Part shown: piece after piece, positions 33,339-43,523 of the stretch
How positions within the stretch are numbered: position 1 is the stretch's first letter
Layout: each line of letters starts with the position of its first letter
Source of the DNA: Shewanella donghaensis
Lineage (GTDB): Bacteria; Pseudomonadota; Gammaproteobacteria; Enterobacterales; Shewanellaceae
Assembly: GCF_007567505.1 (NCBI RefSeq)
Contig: NZ_CP041783.1
Coordinates: forward strand, 992,001-1,056,000
Length of the DNA: 64,000 nt
Direction of reading: 5' to 3'
The notes under the pieces: model-generated
What the model saw: only the letters and a program-made list of their open reading frames with translations
Told to the model about the DNA's origin: nothing
Databases searched by the model: none
Position numbers and translations under genes: made by a program

Positions 33339-34610
33339 ATGGCAAATTTTATTGATAGACGCCTCAATGCTAAAGGTAAGAGTACCGTCAATAGACAGCG
33401 TTTTTTGGATCGTTATAAAAAACAAATCAAAAAGTCTGTCAGTGATGCTGTGACAAGAAGAAGCGTCACCGATATAGATAAAGGCGAAAAAATTAGTATT
33501 CCGACTCGGGATATAAGCGAGCCCATTTTCCATCAAGGCCAAGGCGGAATCCGCGAGCGAGTTCATCCAGGTAATGATCAGTTTAATAAAGGAGACCAAA
33601 TAGAAAGACCTAAAGGTGGCGGAGCTGGAGATGGCAGTGGTCAAGGAGAAGCGTCAAATAGTGGTGAAGGCAATGATGAGTTTTTGTTTGAAATATCAAA
33701 TGAAGAATATTTAGAACTGTTATTTGAAGATCTTGCTCTACCCGATTTACAACAAACCAATGCTAAACAAATGGTGGAATTTGAAACCTATCGTGCTGGT
33801 TATACCAACGTAGGTGTGCCTGCTAATATTAATATAGTGCGCTCTCTTCGCTCATCATTGGCTCGAAGAATTGCCATGACAGCGGGTAAAAAGAAAAAAC
33901 TCGCTGAACTTACCGCGCAATTAGACGAATTAGAAAATACTCCAGGCACCAAAGCTGAGCTGATAATGGATCTCAAACAGCAGATCATTGAGATGAAGAA
34001 AAAAATCGATAGTGTGCCATTTATTGATAGCTTCGACTTACGTTTCAATAACTATTCAAAACGCGAGAAACCTTCTAGCCAAGCGGTGATGTTTTGTTTA
34101 ATGGATGTATCAGGTTCGATGGATCAAGCGACAAAAGACATGGCAAAACGGTTTTATATATTGCTGTATTTATTTTTAACCCAAACCTACAAAAATTTAG
34201 AAGTTGTTTATATTAGGCATCACACTCAAGCGAAAGAAGTCGATGAACATGAGTTTTTTTATTCACAGGAAACAGGCGGCACGATTGTATCGAGTGCATT
34301 GAATTTAATGCATGACATTCAACAAGAGAGATACCCTGCTGATGAATGGAATATCTATGCCGCACAAGCATCTGATGGCGATAATTGGGCTGATGATTCC
34401 CCTGCTTGTCGTCAATTACTAGCAGATAAAATCTTACCGGTATCTCGTTATTTTAGTTACATAGAAATAACCCGTAGAGCACATCAAACACTCTGGCGTG
34501 AATACGAAGGACTTCAAGAACAGTTTGGTAATATCGCAGTACAACACATTAAGGAAGTTGACGACATATATCCTGTATTCCGTGAGTTATTCAAGAAACA
34601 GCCAAGCTAG
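33339..34610 (+). CDS. yeaH: YeaH/YhbH family protein (DUF444)
   Basis: A 423-residue protein with a VWA-like C-terminal domain containing [13 protein letters not shown] (about 257), a metal-ion-dependent adhesion site pattern. The start at 33339 ([15 protein letters not shown]) is the family start with AGGAGTTGTGT upstream; in-frame codons before it have no ribosome site. A Gly/Asp-rich spacer ([19 protein letters not shown]) divides the halves. It is the partner of the PrkA kinase in relatives. The gene ends 8 bases before ycgB. Confidence 0.93.
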   Translation: MANFIDRRLNAKGKSTVNRQRFLDRYKKQIKKSVSDAVTRRSVTDIDKGEKISIPTRDISEPIFHQGQGGIRERVHPGNDQFNKGDQIERPKGGGAGDGSGQGEASNSGEGNDEFLFEISNEEYLELLFEDLALPDLQQTNAKQMVEFETYRAGYTNVGVPANINIVRSLRSSLARRIAMTAGKKKKLAELTAQLDELENTPGTKAELIMDLKQQIIEMKKKIDSVPFIDSFDLRFNNYSKREKPSSQAVMFCLMDVSGSMDQATKDMAKRFYILLYLFLTQTYKNLEVVYIRHHTQAKEVDEHEFFYSQETGGTIVSSALNLMHDIQQERYPADEWNIYAAQASDGDNWADDSPACRQLLADKILPVSRYFSYIEITRRAHQTLWREYEGLQEQFGNIAVQHIKEVDDIYPVFRELFKKQPS

Positions 34611-34618
34611 GAGGGAGC

Positions 34619-36232
34619 ATGACAAATAGCAATATTAATAACGTCAATGAGCTAGGTAAAGAGTCCTCTAACAAGGCAGACTCAGGCATACCTTCGTCAG
34701 CTAAAACATCACCAAAGCAGCCATTAAGTGATGGGCCAGATTGGAATTTCGAACTGCTTGAAACCTATATGTCTGAAATTGAAAAAGTCGCTGCATTTTA
34801 CAAATTAGATAGTTATCCAAATCAAATCGAAGTGATCACTGCAGAACAAATGATGGATGCTTATGCCGGTATTGGAATGCCAATAGGTTATACCCACTGG
34901 TCATTTGGTAAAAAATTCATAGAAACAGAACAAGGTTACCGCCGAGGACAAATGGGGTTAGCCTATGAAATAGTCATAAATTCCGACCCATGCATTTCAT
35001 ATTTAATGGAAGAAAATACCATCACAATGCAAGCGTTGGTGATGGCTCATGCCTGTTTTGGGCATAATAGTTTTTTTAAGAATAACTACCTATTTAAAAC
35101 TTGGACTGATGCGAGTTCAATAATTGATTATCTGGTATTTGCTAAAAACTACATAAGAGAATGCGAGCTAAAGTTTGGCGTTGAACAAGTTGAACTGACG
35201 CTAGATTCTTGTCATGCGTTAATGAACTATGGTGTAGATCGCTATAAACGCCCGTCAGAAGTGTCATTTAAAGAAGAACAAATGCGTCAAAAAGATCGTG
35301 AGAGTTATTTACAGAGTCAAGTTAACGATCTGTGGCGCACAGTGCCAGTCAATCCAGATAACATTAAAACGCAAGATGAACATACCTTCCCAGAAGAACC
35401 GCAAGAAAATATTTTATATTTCATTGAAAAAAATGCGCCCCTGCTTGAGCCATGGCAACGAGAACTCGTCAGAATTGTCCGTAAAATGGCGCAGTACTTT
35501 TATCCACAAAAACAAACACAAGTGATGAACGAGGGCTGGGCGACCTTTTGGCACTATACCATTTTGAATCATTTATATGATGACGGTACTGTAACCGATC
35601 GATTTATGTTGGAGTTCCTGCAAAGCCATACTGCAGTGGTCGCACAGCCTGCATACAATAGCCCTTATTACAGCGGTATTAATCCCTATGCTCTGGGTTT
35701 TAATATGTTTATTGATATTAGAAGAATTTGCGAACACCCAACAGAGGAAGACAAACATTGGTTCCCTGAAATCGCCGGTAGCGATTGGTTAACAACGGTC
35801 ACTTTTGCAATGGAGAATTTCAAAGATGAAAGCTTTATTAGCCAATACTTATCACCGAAAGTCATGCGTGACTTTAAATTATTCAGTGTGCTAGATGATG
35901 ATAGTCGCACCCGCTTATCGATTTCCGCTATCCATGACGAAAGCGGGTATCACCAAATAAGAGAAAAATTATCACAGCAATATAATTTATCGAATTTGGA
36001 ACCTAATATCCAAGTACAACGGGTAGACATCAACGGCGATCGCTCTTTAACACTCAGATTTATTCCGAACAAACGGATCCCACTAAATGATAACCATGAA
36101 GAAGTATTAAAGCATCTTCATCGTCTCTGGGGGTTTAATGTCAGTTTGGAGCGACTGGATGAAACAGGGGATATTGTTAAATTATCGCAATGTCCTCCTC
36201 AAGAAAAAGACTCCCAAATGACAACAATGTAA
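34619..36232 (+). CDS. ycgB: SpoVR family protein (YcgB)
   Basis: A 537-residue protein of the SpoVR family, widespread but of unknown activity. A low-complexity N-terminus (first 40 residues, Asn/Ser-rich) precedes the conserved block starting SDGPDWNFELLETYMSEIE, then IGMPIGYTHWSFGKKFIETE, MEENTITMQALVMAHACFGHNSFF and NEGWATFWHYTILN, whose His/Glu pairs look like metal ligands. It closes the prkA-yeaH-ycgB operon; in E. coli ycgB is separate from yeaGH, so here all three are joined. Confidence 0.93.
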   Translation: MTNSNINNVNELGKESSNKADSGIPSSAKTSPKQPLSDGPDWNFELLETYMSEIEKVAAFYKLDSYPNQIEVITAEQMMDAYAGIGMPIGYTHWSFGKKFIETEQGYRRGQMGLAYEIVINSDPCISYLMEENTITMQALVMAHACFGHNSFFKNNYLFKTWTDASSIIDYLVFAKNYIRECELKFGVEQVELTLDSCHALMNYGVDRYKRPSEVSFKEEQMRQKDRESYLQSQVNDLWRTVPVNPDNIKTQDEHTFPEEPQENILYFIEKNAPLLEPWQRELVRIVRKMAQYFYPQKQTQVMNEGWATFWHYTILNHLYDDGTVTDRFMLEFLQSHTAVVAQPAYNSPYYSGINPYALGFNMFIDIRRICEHPTEEDKHWFPEIAGSDWLTTVTFAMENFKDESFISQYLSPKVMRDFKLFSVLDDDSRTRLSISAIHDESGYHQIREKLSQQYNLSNLEPNIQVQRVDINGDRSLTLRFIPNKRIPLNDNHEEVLKHLHRLWGFNVSLERLDETGDIVKLSQCPPQEKDSQMTTM

Positions 36233-36254
36233 ACGACAGTGAATTTTAGCGATA

Positions 36255-36282
36255 AAAAAACCAACCTGAAGGTTGGTTTTTT
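36255..36282 (+). terminator. Bidirectional terminator, ycgB / fadR
   Basis: AAAACCAACC and GGTTGGTTTT pair around TGAA, with A and T flanks suitable for both converging genes. Confidence 0.9.
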
Positions 36283-36296
36283 AAAATTTTTAAACT

Positions 36297-37019
36297 TTAC
36301 TTGTTACTGATAGCAATTTCAGCGGGCATATCATCACGTAACTTCAACCACATGGTGCCACTGTTAATCCCATTTGTTTTCATCAACGAATTAACTTCTG
36401 AATAGTTATGCTCAGCAGCCAGAACTTCTAACTTTTTATAAAAGTCTAAAGAAATAGCGCGGGCTTCTTCACTTGAAAAGTAATAACGACCAACTCTGCT
36501 ATACAGTCCTTTAAAACCATTTAAAATGAGTACGTATAAAGGATTACCTGATGAGAAAGCAAGCGTATGGTGTAATTCATAATCATAGTCAGCATATGCT
36601 TCAGCTGTATCTTCTAATTGATGAATTTTAGCTAATATCTGTTGTGCTTTTTCTGGATTATTTTTAATCGCACCACGAAAATATATTATGCTGACGCTTG
36701 CTCTAGCAGATAATAACTGATCAACTAATACAGGAAACCCTTCAGGGTTTAGGTCTGCAATCGTCTCTAAAATATTAAGCCCAGAGGTTTCCCAAAAGTT
36801 ATTGACTTGAGTCGGCTTGCCATGTTGAATTTTTAACCAACCATCACGAGCCAAGCGCTGTAAAACTTCTCTTAATGTTGTTCTGGTAACACCAATCAGT
36901 TCTGACAGTTCGCGTTCTGCAGGTAAAATAGAACCTGGTGGAAATTTATTTTCCCAAATAGAACGGACGATATACTTCTCTGCAAAACTTGCAGGACCTT
37001 TTGCATTGATAATTGTCAA
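36297..37019 (-). CDS. fadR: Fatty acid metabolism regulator FadR
   Basis: GntR-family regulator of 240 residues that represses fatty-acid breakdown and activates unsaturated-fatty-acid synthesis, releasing DNA on binding acyl-CoA. The wHTH block PAERELSELIGVTRTTLREV is the E. coli FadR sequence. I place the start at a TTG at 37019 (TIINAKGPASFAEKYIV...), which aligns with the E. coli start and gives its length (239); a longer frame to 37076 would add 19 unsupported residues. A FadR-like operator lies 26 bases upstream of this start, so autoregulation is likely. It is divergent from nhaB, as in E. coli. Confidence 0.94.
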   Translation of the reverse strand: MTIINAKGPASFAEKYIVRSIWENKFPPGSILPAERELSELIGVTRTTLREVLQRLARDGWLKIQHGKPTQVNNFWETSGLNILETIADLNPEGFPVLVDQLLSARASVSIIYFRGAIKNNPEKAQQILAKIHQLEDTAEAYADYDYELHHTLAFSSGNPLYVLILNGFKGLYSRVGRYYFSSEEARAISLDFYKKLEVLAAEHNYSEVNSLMKTNGINSGTMWLKLRDDMPAEIAISNK

Positions 37020-37044
37020 CTTTAATATCCCGTGGTAAACCAAT

Positions 37045-37061
37045 AACTGATCATACCAGAG
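37045..37061. promoter_or_regulatory. Predicted FadR operator in front of fadR
   Basis: AACTGATCATACCAGAG matches 11 of 17 bases of the E. coli fadBA operator (ATCTGGTACGACCAGAT), including the inverted CTGRT and ACCAG half sites with three bases between. It lies 26-42 bases before the chosen fadR start, a location for self-repression. No second site is seen in the rest of the fadR-nhaB gap. Confidence 0.6.
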
Positions 37062-37474
37062 GAAATATAAATACACACTATCGATAGGTATTAAACCGCT
37101 ATTTTGATGTTGTTCTTGATTGTTTATTCACCAATAAAGATAAAGAATGTGAGCAGACAGTTATATTCGTTAGATTTTTGTCGAACGAAAGATTTTCTAG
37201 GATTACAATGCGATTGCGTTTGCGCTAAACTACGCGCCAAACTTTAGGGATGTTAGTTAGCGATACAGCTAACGAATTTTGAAAATAACAAATTAAAAAG
37301 CACAAGAAGTAAGTGTCTTAATTGTAGGTGATGACATCTCAAATCTTTTACTGAGCAAAATAGCTTAGAAATTATTTAATTGTGTCTCATTCAAAGTCCT
37401 TTTTCCGCTCAATTTGTCACAAAATTCCTCCCACAAAATTTCACTATCACAAAATCACAACTGGAGAGGCTGTT
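37062..37474. promoter_or_regulatory. nhaB upstream region, no gene
   Basis: The rest of the divergent fadR-nhaB gap. It contains a small inverted repeat (TTAGC and GCTAA around 37256-37275). An in-frame GTG at 37382 could extend NhaB by 31 residues, but has no ribosome site. I see nothing else supported. Confidence 0.4.
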
Positions 37475-39058
37475 ATGCCGTCAACCGCTGGTAATGCATT
37501 ATTTAGTAACTTCTTGGGTAATTCTCCCAAATGGTATAAATATGCAATATTGATGTTTCTCGTAATAAATCCATTATTATTTTTCTACGTAAGTCCATTC
37601 GTGGCTGGGTGGATGTTGGTAATTGAGTTCATTTTTACACTTGCTATGGCGCTTAAGTGCTATCCACTGCAACCAGGTGGCTTACTGGCTATACAAGCTG
37701 TTTTTATTGGCATGACCTCCCCCACACAAGTGCTCCATGAAATAGAAGCCAACCTTGAAGTATTACTATTGTTGATATTTATGGTTGCCGGTATTTACTT
37801 CATGAAGCAATTACTGCTTTTTGTGTTCACGAAAATGATCACGAAAGTTCGTTCAAAAATCATCGTGTCATTGATGTTTTGTACCGCTTCAGCTTTACTT
37901 TCTGCTTTTTTAGATGCATTAACGGTTATCGCTGTGATTATCGCGGTAGCCATTGGTTTCTACTCTATTTACCACAAAGTTGCTTCAGGTAAAGATTACA
38001 CTTCAGACCATGATCATACTTCAGAAACCCATGAACAGTTAAATGATGATGAGTTAGAAGCCTTTCGTGGTTTCTTAAGAAACTTATTAATGCACGCTGG
38101 CGTAGGTACTGCTCTTGGTGGTGTTTGTACCATGGTTGGTGAGCCGCAAAACCTCATCATTGCCGCGCAAGCGCATTGGCAGTTTGGTGAATTCTTCATT
38201 CGTATGTCACCAGTGACTATTCCGGTTCTTGTCGCCGGTATTGCAACTTGTTTTGCAGTAGAGAAATTAAAATGGTTTGGCTACGGCGCTCAGTTGCCAG
38301 AGCCTGTTCATAAGATTTTAAGTGATTGTGCCGCTTACGAAGATGCGCATCGTACTAAAGCAGATAAAATGAAATTAGTCGTTCAAGCACTTGTGGGTGT
38401 TTGGTTAGTGGCTGGTTTAGCCTTGCATCTTGCATCTGTTGGCTTAATTGGTCTTTCAGTCATCATCTTAACGACGGCTTTCAACGGCATCACTGATGAA
38501 CATCAACTTGGGAAAGCGTTTGAAGAAGCCCTGCCGTTTACCGCACTACTGGCAGTATTCTTCGCGATTGTTGGCGTTATCATTGATCAACATCTATTCG
38601 CGCCAGTTATTCAATGGGCATTAAGCTTTGACGGTAACATGCAATTAGTTGTTTTCTATATTGCTAACGGTTTGCTGTCTATGGTCAGTGATAACGTGTT
38701 TGTTGGTACCGTATATATTAACGAAGTAAAAGCTGCGTTAATTAGCGGTCAAATAACCCGTGACCAATTTGATTTATTAGCAGTGGCAATCAATACCGGT
38801 ACTAACCTTCCGTCTGTTGCGACACCAAACGGTCAAGCGGCATTCTTGTTCTTACTGACTTCTGCACTAGCACCGCTAGTTAGATTGTCATATGGACGCA
38901 TGGTTTGGATGGCTCTACCGTATACGATTGTGCTGTCGATTGTTGGTGTCATGATGATTCATTCTGGTTACCTTACCGAAATGACGCAGTATTTTTATGA
39001 TAATCAAATATTAATTCATCATTCAGCGAAAGAGATTGGCGCTGCAGTCGGTCATTAA
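37475..39058 (+). CDS. nhaB: Na+/H+ antiporter NhaB
   Basis: Inner-membrane sodium:proton antiporter of 527 residues. I chose the ATG at 37475 since GGAGAGG lies 5 bases before it and [22 protein letters not shown] is the family start. About twelve hydrophobic segments follow. [23 protein letters not shown] and [20 protein letters not shown] are the conserved transport blocks. It expels sodium in exchange for protons and is useful to a marine bacterium. The order fadR(divergent)-nhaB-dsbB matches E. coli. Confidence 0.95.
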   Translation: MPSTAGNALFSNFLGNSPKWYKYAILMFLVINPLLFFYVSPFVAGWMLVIEFIFTLAMALKCYPLQPGGLLAIQAVFIGMTSPTQVLHEIEANLEVLLLLIFMVAGIYFMKQLLLFVFTKMITKVRSKIIVSLMFCTASALLSAFLDALTVIAVIIAVAIGFYSIYHKVASGKDYTSDHDHTSETHEQLNDDELEAFRGFLRNLLMHAGVGTALGGVCTMVGEPQNLIIAAQAHWQFGEFFIRMSPVTIPVLVAGIATCFAVEKLKWFGYGAQLPEPVHKILSDCAAYEDAHRTKADKMKLVVQALVGVWLVAGLALHLASVGLIGLSVIILTTAFNGITDEHQLGKAFEEALPFTALLAVFFAIVGVIIDQHLFAPVIQWALSFDGNMQLVVFYIANGLLSMVSDNVFVGTVYINEVKAALISGQITRDQFDLLAVAINTGTNLPSVATPNGQAAFLFLLTSALAPLVRLSYGRMVWMALPYTIVLSIVGVMMIHSGYLTEMTQYFYDNQILIHHSAKEIGAAVGH

Positions 39059-39082
39059 TATTCGGCTTTTTGAACGTAATTG

Positions 39083-39113
39083 AAAAAACACCCTCTAATG
39101 AGGGTGTTTTTTT
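39083..39113 (+). terminator. Terminator between nhaB and dsbB
   Basis: AAAAAACACCCT and AGGGTGTTTTTTT pair around CTAATG. Confidence 0.9.
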
Positions 39114-39174
39114 ATATATACTAAGTTCCAATTAGCGCTTTAAATCTAAAAGAATAAATAAAAAGGAGATTGAT

Positions 39175-39684
39175 TTGCAGGGTTTACAAAAATTCGCACG
39201 TTCACGGAAAGCCTGGTTATTATTACTATTTTCAGCAATAGGACTAGAGGCTGCGGCATTGTTTTTTCAATACGTAATGCACCTTGAACCTTGTGTTATG
39301 TGTGTTTATGTCAGGGTGGCTGTCTTAGGCTTAATCATTTCAGCAATGATAGGGGTAATGGTACCGCGCTTTTGGTTAACACGTATTATGGCGTTGATTG
39401 GTTGGGGAGTGAGTGCTGTTTGGGGCTTAAAACTATCCCTTGAACTGAATAAACTACAAGTTGATCCGTCACCTTTTTCAACTTGTAATTTCTTTCCTGA
39501 TTTTCCAAGCTGGATGCCACTTGATAAATGGCTACCTGAAGTCTTTTCACCTACAGGCATGTGCAGTGACGACCCTTGGACATTTTTATCCGTGAGTATG
39601 GCGCAATGGACAGTTGTGACGTTTATCATCTACCTAGTGATACTCGCCATCATGCTCATACCAGCAATTAAGCCATCTAAATAA
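39175..39684 (+). CDS. dsbB: Disulfide bond formation protein DsbB
   Basis: Inner-membrane protein of 169 residues that reoxidises periplasmic DsbA and passes electrons to quinone. The start is TTG at 39175 with AAGGAG six bases upstream. Four membrane helices are visible. The four catalytic cysteines are kept: the CVMC pair (after YVMHLEP) and the second pair in FSTCNFFPDF and GMCSDDP. It follows nhaB as in E. coli. Confidence 0.95.
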   Translation: MQGLQKFARSRKAWLLLLFSAIGLEAAALFFQYVMHLEPCVMCVYVRVAVLGLIISAMIGVMVPRFWLTRIMALIGWGVSAVWGLKLSLELNKLQVDPSPFSTCNFFPDFPSWMPLDKWLPEVFSPTGMCSDDPWTFLSVSMAQWTVVTFIIYLVILAIMLIPAIKPSK

Positions 39685-39731
39685 CGACTATACACGTTAT
39701 TGATTAATGGCTAATGGCTAATCGTTAATGA

Positions 39732-40172
39732 TTAGTCAACATCCTTCAATGGCCAGAGTACGATATGATCTTCAACGTAACGTACTTTGGTTTCATTGAC
39801 CGTTTTACCTTTCACTGAAATACCCGCTTCATGCATTGCTTCTTTTGACCCCGTTAATAACGGATGCCAACTCGGTAACGTCCTTCCTTCATTCAGTCTT
39901 TTGTAAGCACAAGAATCCGGTAACCAAGTTAACTCGGCGACATTATCAGCAGTAATAGCAGTACAGGCAGGAACATATTTAAAGCGTTCTAAATAGCGTT
40001 TGCAACCGCAAGTATCATCATCTAATAAATGACAAGCGGCATCGGTGTAATACAACTCTTCAGTTTCATCATCGATAATTTTGTTTAAACAGCATTTACC
40101 ACAACCATCGCACAATGATTCCCATTGCACGTCACTCATTTCGTGAAGTTTTTTTTCAATCCAAAAAGACAT
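39732..40172 (-). CDS. ycgN: YcgN family cysteine-cluster protein (UPF0260)
   Basis: A 146-residue cytoplasmic protein with the Cys cluster [11 protein letters not shown] (residues 20-30) and a second group ([29 protein letters not shown]), which looks like a metal or Fe-S site. The function is not known. In E. coli it belongs to the ycgL-ycgM-ycgN neighbourhood near minCDE, and the same holds here, with the MltB-like gene between it and ycgL. Confidence 0.9.
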   Translation of the reverse strand: MSFWIEKKLHEMSDVQWESLCDGCGKCCLNKIIDDETEELYYTDAACHLLDDDTCGCKRYLERFKYVPACTAITADNVAELTWLPDSCAYKRLNEGRTLPSWHPLLTGSKEAMHEAGISVKGKTVNETKVRYVEDHIVLWPLKDVD

Positions 40173-40212
40173 AGTTCAATAGCACTAAAATAACATTAGT
40201 ACTATTGTATCA

Positions 40213-41187
40213 CTAATTGATCGGCGGGTTTTTGATTCGTTCTGAAAGATAAGTCACAGTCAGAAGAAAATGTTCACTTGTTGACCATTCCTGTAATAAC
40301 CTGAAGTTGTTATATACAAGGTATTGACGTCCTTTTACACCATCAGGTCTTAATAATGAGACTTGCATATCATCACGCTTGGGCAGATCGTTTCCGTTAT
40401 AACGTCTTACCCCCAAATCTTGCCACTGGTTAAAAGTCTTGGTGTATTCTACACCAACGACATCTTCGGATATCACTTCAATCGAACCGACCTGGCGCCC
40501 CCAGGTTTCATCATTACTCCATCCGCCAGCTCTTAACATAGCAGCAGCGGTAGCGAATGCGTCATATTGATTATTCCAGATATCAACATTACCATCGCCA
40601 TTAGCGTCTTCAGCGTATGCAAGGTACTGAGAAGGCATGATTTGCATATGACCCATCGCGCCTGTAGAGGAACCTATGAGTTGTTCATATTGAACTTCTC
40701 CTGATTCTATAATTTTCAATGCTGCAATAAATTCATCGATATAGAAATTTTCTCTATTACCAGAAAAAGCATTGGATGCTGTCACTGATAAAATAGGAAA
40801 ATTGCCTTTTTGTTCACCAAATTCCGATGTGAGTCCCCACAAGGCAATCAAAAATCGAGGTTGAACCCCATAACGGTCCCCAATGGCGATAATGGTATCT
40901 TGTTGTTCTTTAAACATTGCACGAGCAGTGCTAATAGTAATTTCGGGGGCGTTTTTGGGAATATAGCTTTCAAGGTTTAATGCTCGTTCAGAACCATTAA
41001 CCGTCGCGCGCTTGAATACTTTAATTTTAGAAAAATGCTCATCTATGGTGCTTTGGGAAACCCCTTCAGCAATGGCTTTATCCTTAAGCGAATCTAAATA
41101 ATCATCAAAACTCATATTTTGTTGTGCTAATGGGCTATTAACAACCAACAAATAAACTATTACAGATGAAATGATCTTCCCAATCAT
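40213..41187 (-). CDS. MltB-like lytic transglycosylase family protein lacking the usual catalytic Glu
   Basis: Exported SLT_2/MltB-type protein of 324 residues, with signal MIGKIISSVIVYLLVVNSPLA. The peptidoglycan-binding core is recognisable (SSTGAMGHMQIMPSQYLAYAEDANGDGNVDIWN, about residues 175-205, here described by its ends). At the catalytic loop the family reads WGxEsxFG; here it is WGLTSEFG, so the Glu position holds Thr, with a Glu two residues later. Either the loop is shifted by two or the enzyme is inactive. It has no lipobox. It follows ycgL on the same strand after 133 bases with a perfect palindrome in the gap. Confidence 0.8.
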   Translation of the reverse strand: MIGKIISSVIVYLLVVNSPLAQQNMSFDDYLDSLKDKAIAEGVSQSTIDEHFSKIKVFKRATVNGSERALNLESYIPKNAPEITISTARAMFKEQQDTIIAIGDRYGVQPRFLIALWGLTSEFGEQKGNFPILSVTASNAFSGNRENFYIDEFIAALKIIESGEVQYEQLIGSSTGAMGHMQIMPSQYLAYAEDANGDGNVDIWNNQYDAFATAAAMLRAGGWSNDETWGRQVGSIEVISEDVVGVEYTKTFNQWQDLGVRRYNGNDLPKRDDMQVSLLRPDGVKGRQYLVYNNFRLLQEWSTSEHFLLTVTYLSERIKNPPIN

Positions 41188-41237
41188 AAATTTTCCTAAA
41201 TTAACTCAGCATTGCTATTTTTATTATTATTAACTTA

Positions 41238-41261
41238 ACGTTAACACATTTGTGTTAACGT
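41238..41261. promoter_or_regulatory. Perfect 24-bp palindrome upstream of the MltB-like gene
   Basis: ACGTTAACACA followed by TT and TGTGTTAACGT: 11-bp arms, no mismatch, 51 bases before the start of the MltB-like gene and 60 after the ycgL stop. It lacks a T run on either strand, which favours a protein-binding site over a terminator. Confidence 0.6.
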
Positions 41262-41320
41262 CGAAATAGTAAAATTCATAACTATATCATAAAGTAAATG
41301 AGAAGATTTTAATCAAACAG

Positions 41321-41599
41321 TTAATCTTCTAATCCCATACTTTTACGGTGTTCGTTTAGTAAATTTACTACTGGAGGAGGAATTTGTAAATAATAGCCTT
41401 TTTCAGCAAGCTCACTTCTCACTTTGTTGATGTCTGCCATGGCGAGTTCTTGCCTTTTGGACAACGGAACTAACATTACCAATTTGGGCGCACCAAACAT
41501 TTGCATTAATGCCTCTGGAACGACTGAAAAATCATCACGTTTTTCTACAAATAAATATGTATCCACTTTTCGACTACTTTTATATACGACACAAATCAT
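41321..41599 (-). CDS. ycgL: YcgL family protein
   Basis: Small cytoplasmic protein of 92 residues from the YcgL family (MICVVYKSSRKVDTYLFVEKRDDF at the start, ending in MGLED). A function is not established. It is divergent from minC with 120 bases between, the same order as E. coli ycgL-minCDE. Confidence 0.9.
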   Translation of the reverse strand: MICVVYKSSRKVDTYLFVEKRDDFSVVPEALMQMFGAPKLVMLVPLSKRQELAMADINKVRSELAEKGYYLQIPPPVVNLLNEHRKSMGLED

Positions 41600-41719
41600 A
41601 TTGGCTTAAAATTCCTCTGTTTCTTGCTTGATAGTCACTTAAGCACACTATAACATGGACAGTTATTAAATTAATTGCAATTCAGTCACAGACTGACTCT
41701 TTTGGAGAAAATAGCCTGG

Positions 41720-42388
41720 ATGGCCATACAAAGTCTTGAGTTAAAAGCCACATCTTTTACGCTTTCAGTGCTCCATATTAACACCCATGATTTTAGTGCG
41801 ATTGCCGCTGATTTAGATAACAAGTTATCTCAAGCACCGCAGTTTTTTCTTGGTGCGCCATTAATTTTAAATTTAAGTGCTATAGAACAACAAGACATCG
41901 ATTTAGCGATGTTAAAACAACTTCTTACTGATAACCAACTTATTATAGTTGGTGTAACATCAGCAAATGAAAGTATTGCCGCTCAAGCTAAATTGTTAGG
42001 CTTGGCTGTCGTCAAATCAGGTAAACAAGCTAAAAATATCCCAGCACCAGCTAGAGAAACCAAAATAGTTAAACAAAATGTTCGCTCTGGTCAGCAAATT
42101 TACGCCAAAAACGCTGACTTAATCGTTTTTGGTGCTGTGGGTAATGGCGCAGAAGTTATTGCTGATGGTAGCATTCATATATACGGAGCGCTGCGTGGTA
42201 AAGCTATGGCTGGCGCCGCTGGGAATAAGCACAGTATTATTATTGCTAACTCATTGGATGCTGAATTAGTTTCTATAGCAGGACAATACTGGATAGCAGA
42301 ACATTTACAGCAGCATTGTAGTAGCGACCAACGCGGTTGCATTCGCTTAGATGGCGAAACACTCATGGTTGAATCATTGCCACAATAG
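41720..42388 (+). CDS. minC: Septum site-determining protein MinC
   Basis: FtsZ-polymer inhibitor of 222 residues; with MinD it blocks septation away from midcell. The ATG at 41720 ([14 protein letters not shown]) is chosen for the GGAG twelve bases upstream and for fit to family length (E. coli 231). The N-terminal FtsZ-binding domain is followed by a linker and the C-terminal beta-helix ([30 protein letters not shown]) that binds MinD. It starts the minCDE operon. Confidence 0.95.
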   Translation: MAIQSLELKATSFTLSVLHINTHDFSAIAADLDNKLSQAPQFFLGAPLILNLSAIEQQDIDLAMLKQLLTDNQLIIVGVTSANESIAAQAKLLGLAVVKSGKQAKNIPAPARETKIVKQNVRSGQQIYAKNADLIVFGAVGNGAEVIADGSIHIYGALRGKAMAGAAGNKHSIIIANSLDAELVSIAGQYWIAEHLQQHCSSDQRGCIRLDGETLMVESLPQ

Positions 42389-42416
42389 GTGGCAACCTAA
42401 AAGGATATAATAAAAA

Positions 42417-43226
42417 ATGGCACAGATTATTGTTGTCACATCAGGAAAAGGCGGTGTTGGTAAAACAACGTCAAGTGCGGCTATCGCAACGGGCTTAGCC
42501 TTAAAGGGCAAGAAAACCGTCGTCATTGATTTCGATATCGGGCTCCGTAATCTTGACTTAATTATGGGTTGTGAACGCCGCGTTGTTTATGACTTTGTTA
42601 ATGTAATAAATGGTGAAGCAAACTTAAACCAAGCATTAATTAAAGACAAACGCTGCGACAAACTATTCATTTTACCTGCTTCTCAAACCCGTGATAAAGA
42701 CGCTCTGACTAAAGAAGGTGTTGGTGGTGTTTTAGAAGAGTTAAGTAAAAATTTCGATTATATCGTCTGTGATTCTCCAGCAGGAATTGAACAAGGTGCA
42801 ATGATGGCATTGTATTTTGCTGATATTGCTATTGTGACAACTAACCCAGAAGTTAGCTCTGTACGAGATTCTGATCGTATATTAGGGATGCTTCAAAGTC
42901 GTTCTCGTCGAGCTGAACAAAATTTAGAGCCGATTCAAGAGTTTCTATTACTAACGCGTTATTCTCCTGCTAGAGTTAAGACAGGTGAAATGCTAAGCGT
43001 TGAAGATGTAAACGATATCTTGGCAATAAAATTACTCGGTGTGATCCCTGAGTCACAAGCTGTACTAAAAGCATCGAACTCTGGTGTTCCCGTTATTATT
43101 GATGACGAAAGTGACGCTGGTCTTGCATATGCCGACACTGTGCAACGTTTACTCGGTGAAGAAGTACCATTTAGATTTCTTGTTGAAGAGAAAAAAGGAT
43201 TCCTAAAAAGGATATTTGGTAGTTAA
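42417..43226 (+). CDS. minD: Septum site-determining ATPase MinD
   Basis: ParA/MinD ATPase of 269 residues that oscillates along the membrane and recruits MinC. It has the deviant Walker A KGGVGKTT (residues about 10-17), [10 protein letters not shown], and the C-terminal membrane-targeting amphipathic helix [14 protein letters not shown]. It follows minC by 28 bases; minE starts 2 bases after the stop. Confidence 0.98.
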   Translation: MAQIIVVTSGKGGVGKTTSSAAIATGLALKGKKTVVIDFDIGLRNLDLIMGCERRVVYDFVNVINGEANLNQALIKDKRCDKLFILPASQTRDKDALTKEGVGGVLEELSKNFDYIVCDSPAGIEQGAMMALYFADIAIVTTNPEVSSVRDSDRILGMLQSRSRRAEQNLEPIQEFLLLTRYSPARVKTGEMLSVEDVNDILAIKLLGVIPESQAVLKASNSGVPVIIDDESDAGLAYADTVQRLLGEEVPFRFLVEEKKGFLKRIFGS

Positions 43227-43228
43227 TT

Positions 43229-43489
43229 ATGTCAATACTCGATTATTTCAGAAGCAACAAAAAAACAAATACTGCTGTCACTGCCAAAGAGCGTTTACAA
43301 ATTATTGTTGCGCATCAACGCGGTGAACGTGATGCTCCGGATTATTTCCCTAAAATGAAGCAAGAAATTCTTGAAGTCATTAGAAAATATGTCCATATTT
43401 CAGAAGATCAGGTGTCAGTTCAACTAGAACAAAACGATGATAATCTGTCAGTATTAGAATTAAACGTGACCTTACCAGACGGGAAATAA
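43229..43489 (+). CDS. minE: Cell division topological specificity factor MinE
   Basis: An 86-residue protein that stimulates MinD ATPase and drives its pole-to-pole movement. The N-terminal membrane/MinD-binding segment [33 protein letters not shown] and the C-terminal dimer domain are both whole. Starts 2 bases after minD and ends the operon. Confidence 0.97.
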   Translation: MSILDYFRSNKKTNTAVTAKERLQIIVAHQRGERDAPDYFPKMKQEILEVIRKYVHISEDQVSVQLEQNDDNLSVLELNVTLPDGK

Positions 43490-43523
43490 ACACCTCTGGA
43501 TTCGTCGTGTTAGTTTACCCAAT

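Noticed and set aside
37382..37474. N-terminal extension of NhaB from a GTG
   Set aside because: The ATG at 37475 has a strong ribosome site and the family start; the extension is polar and unsupported.
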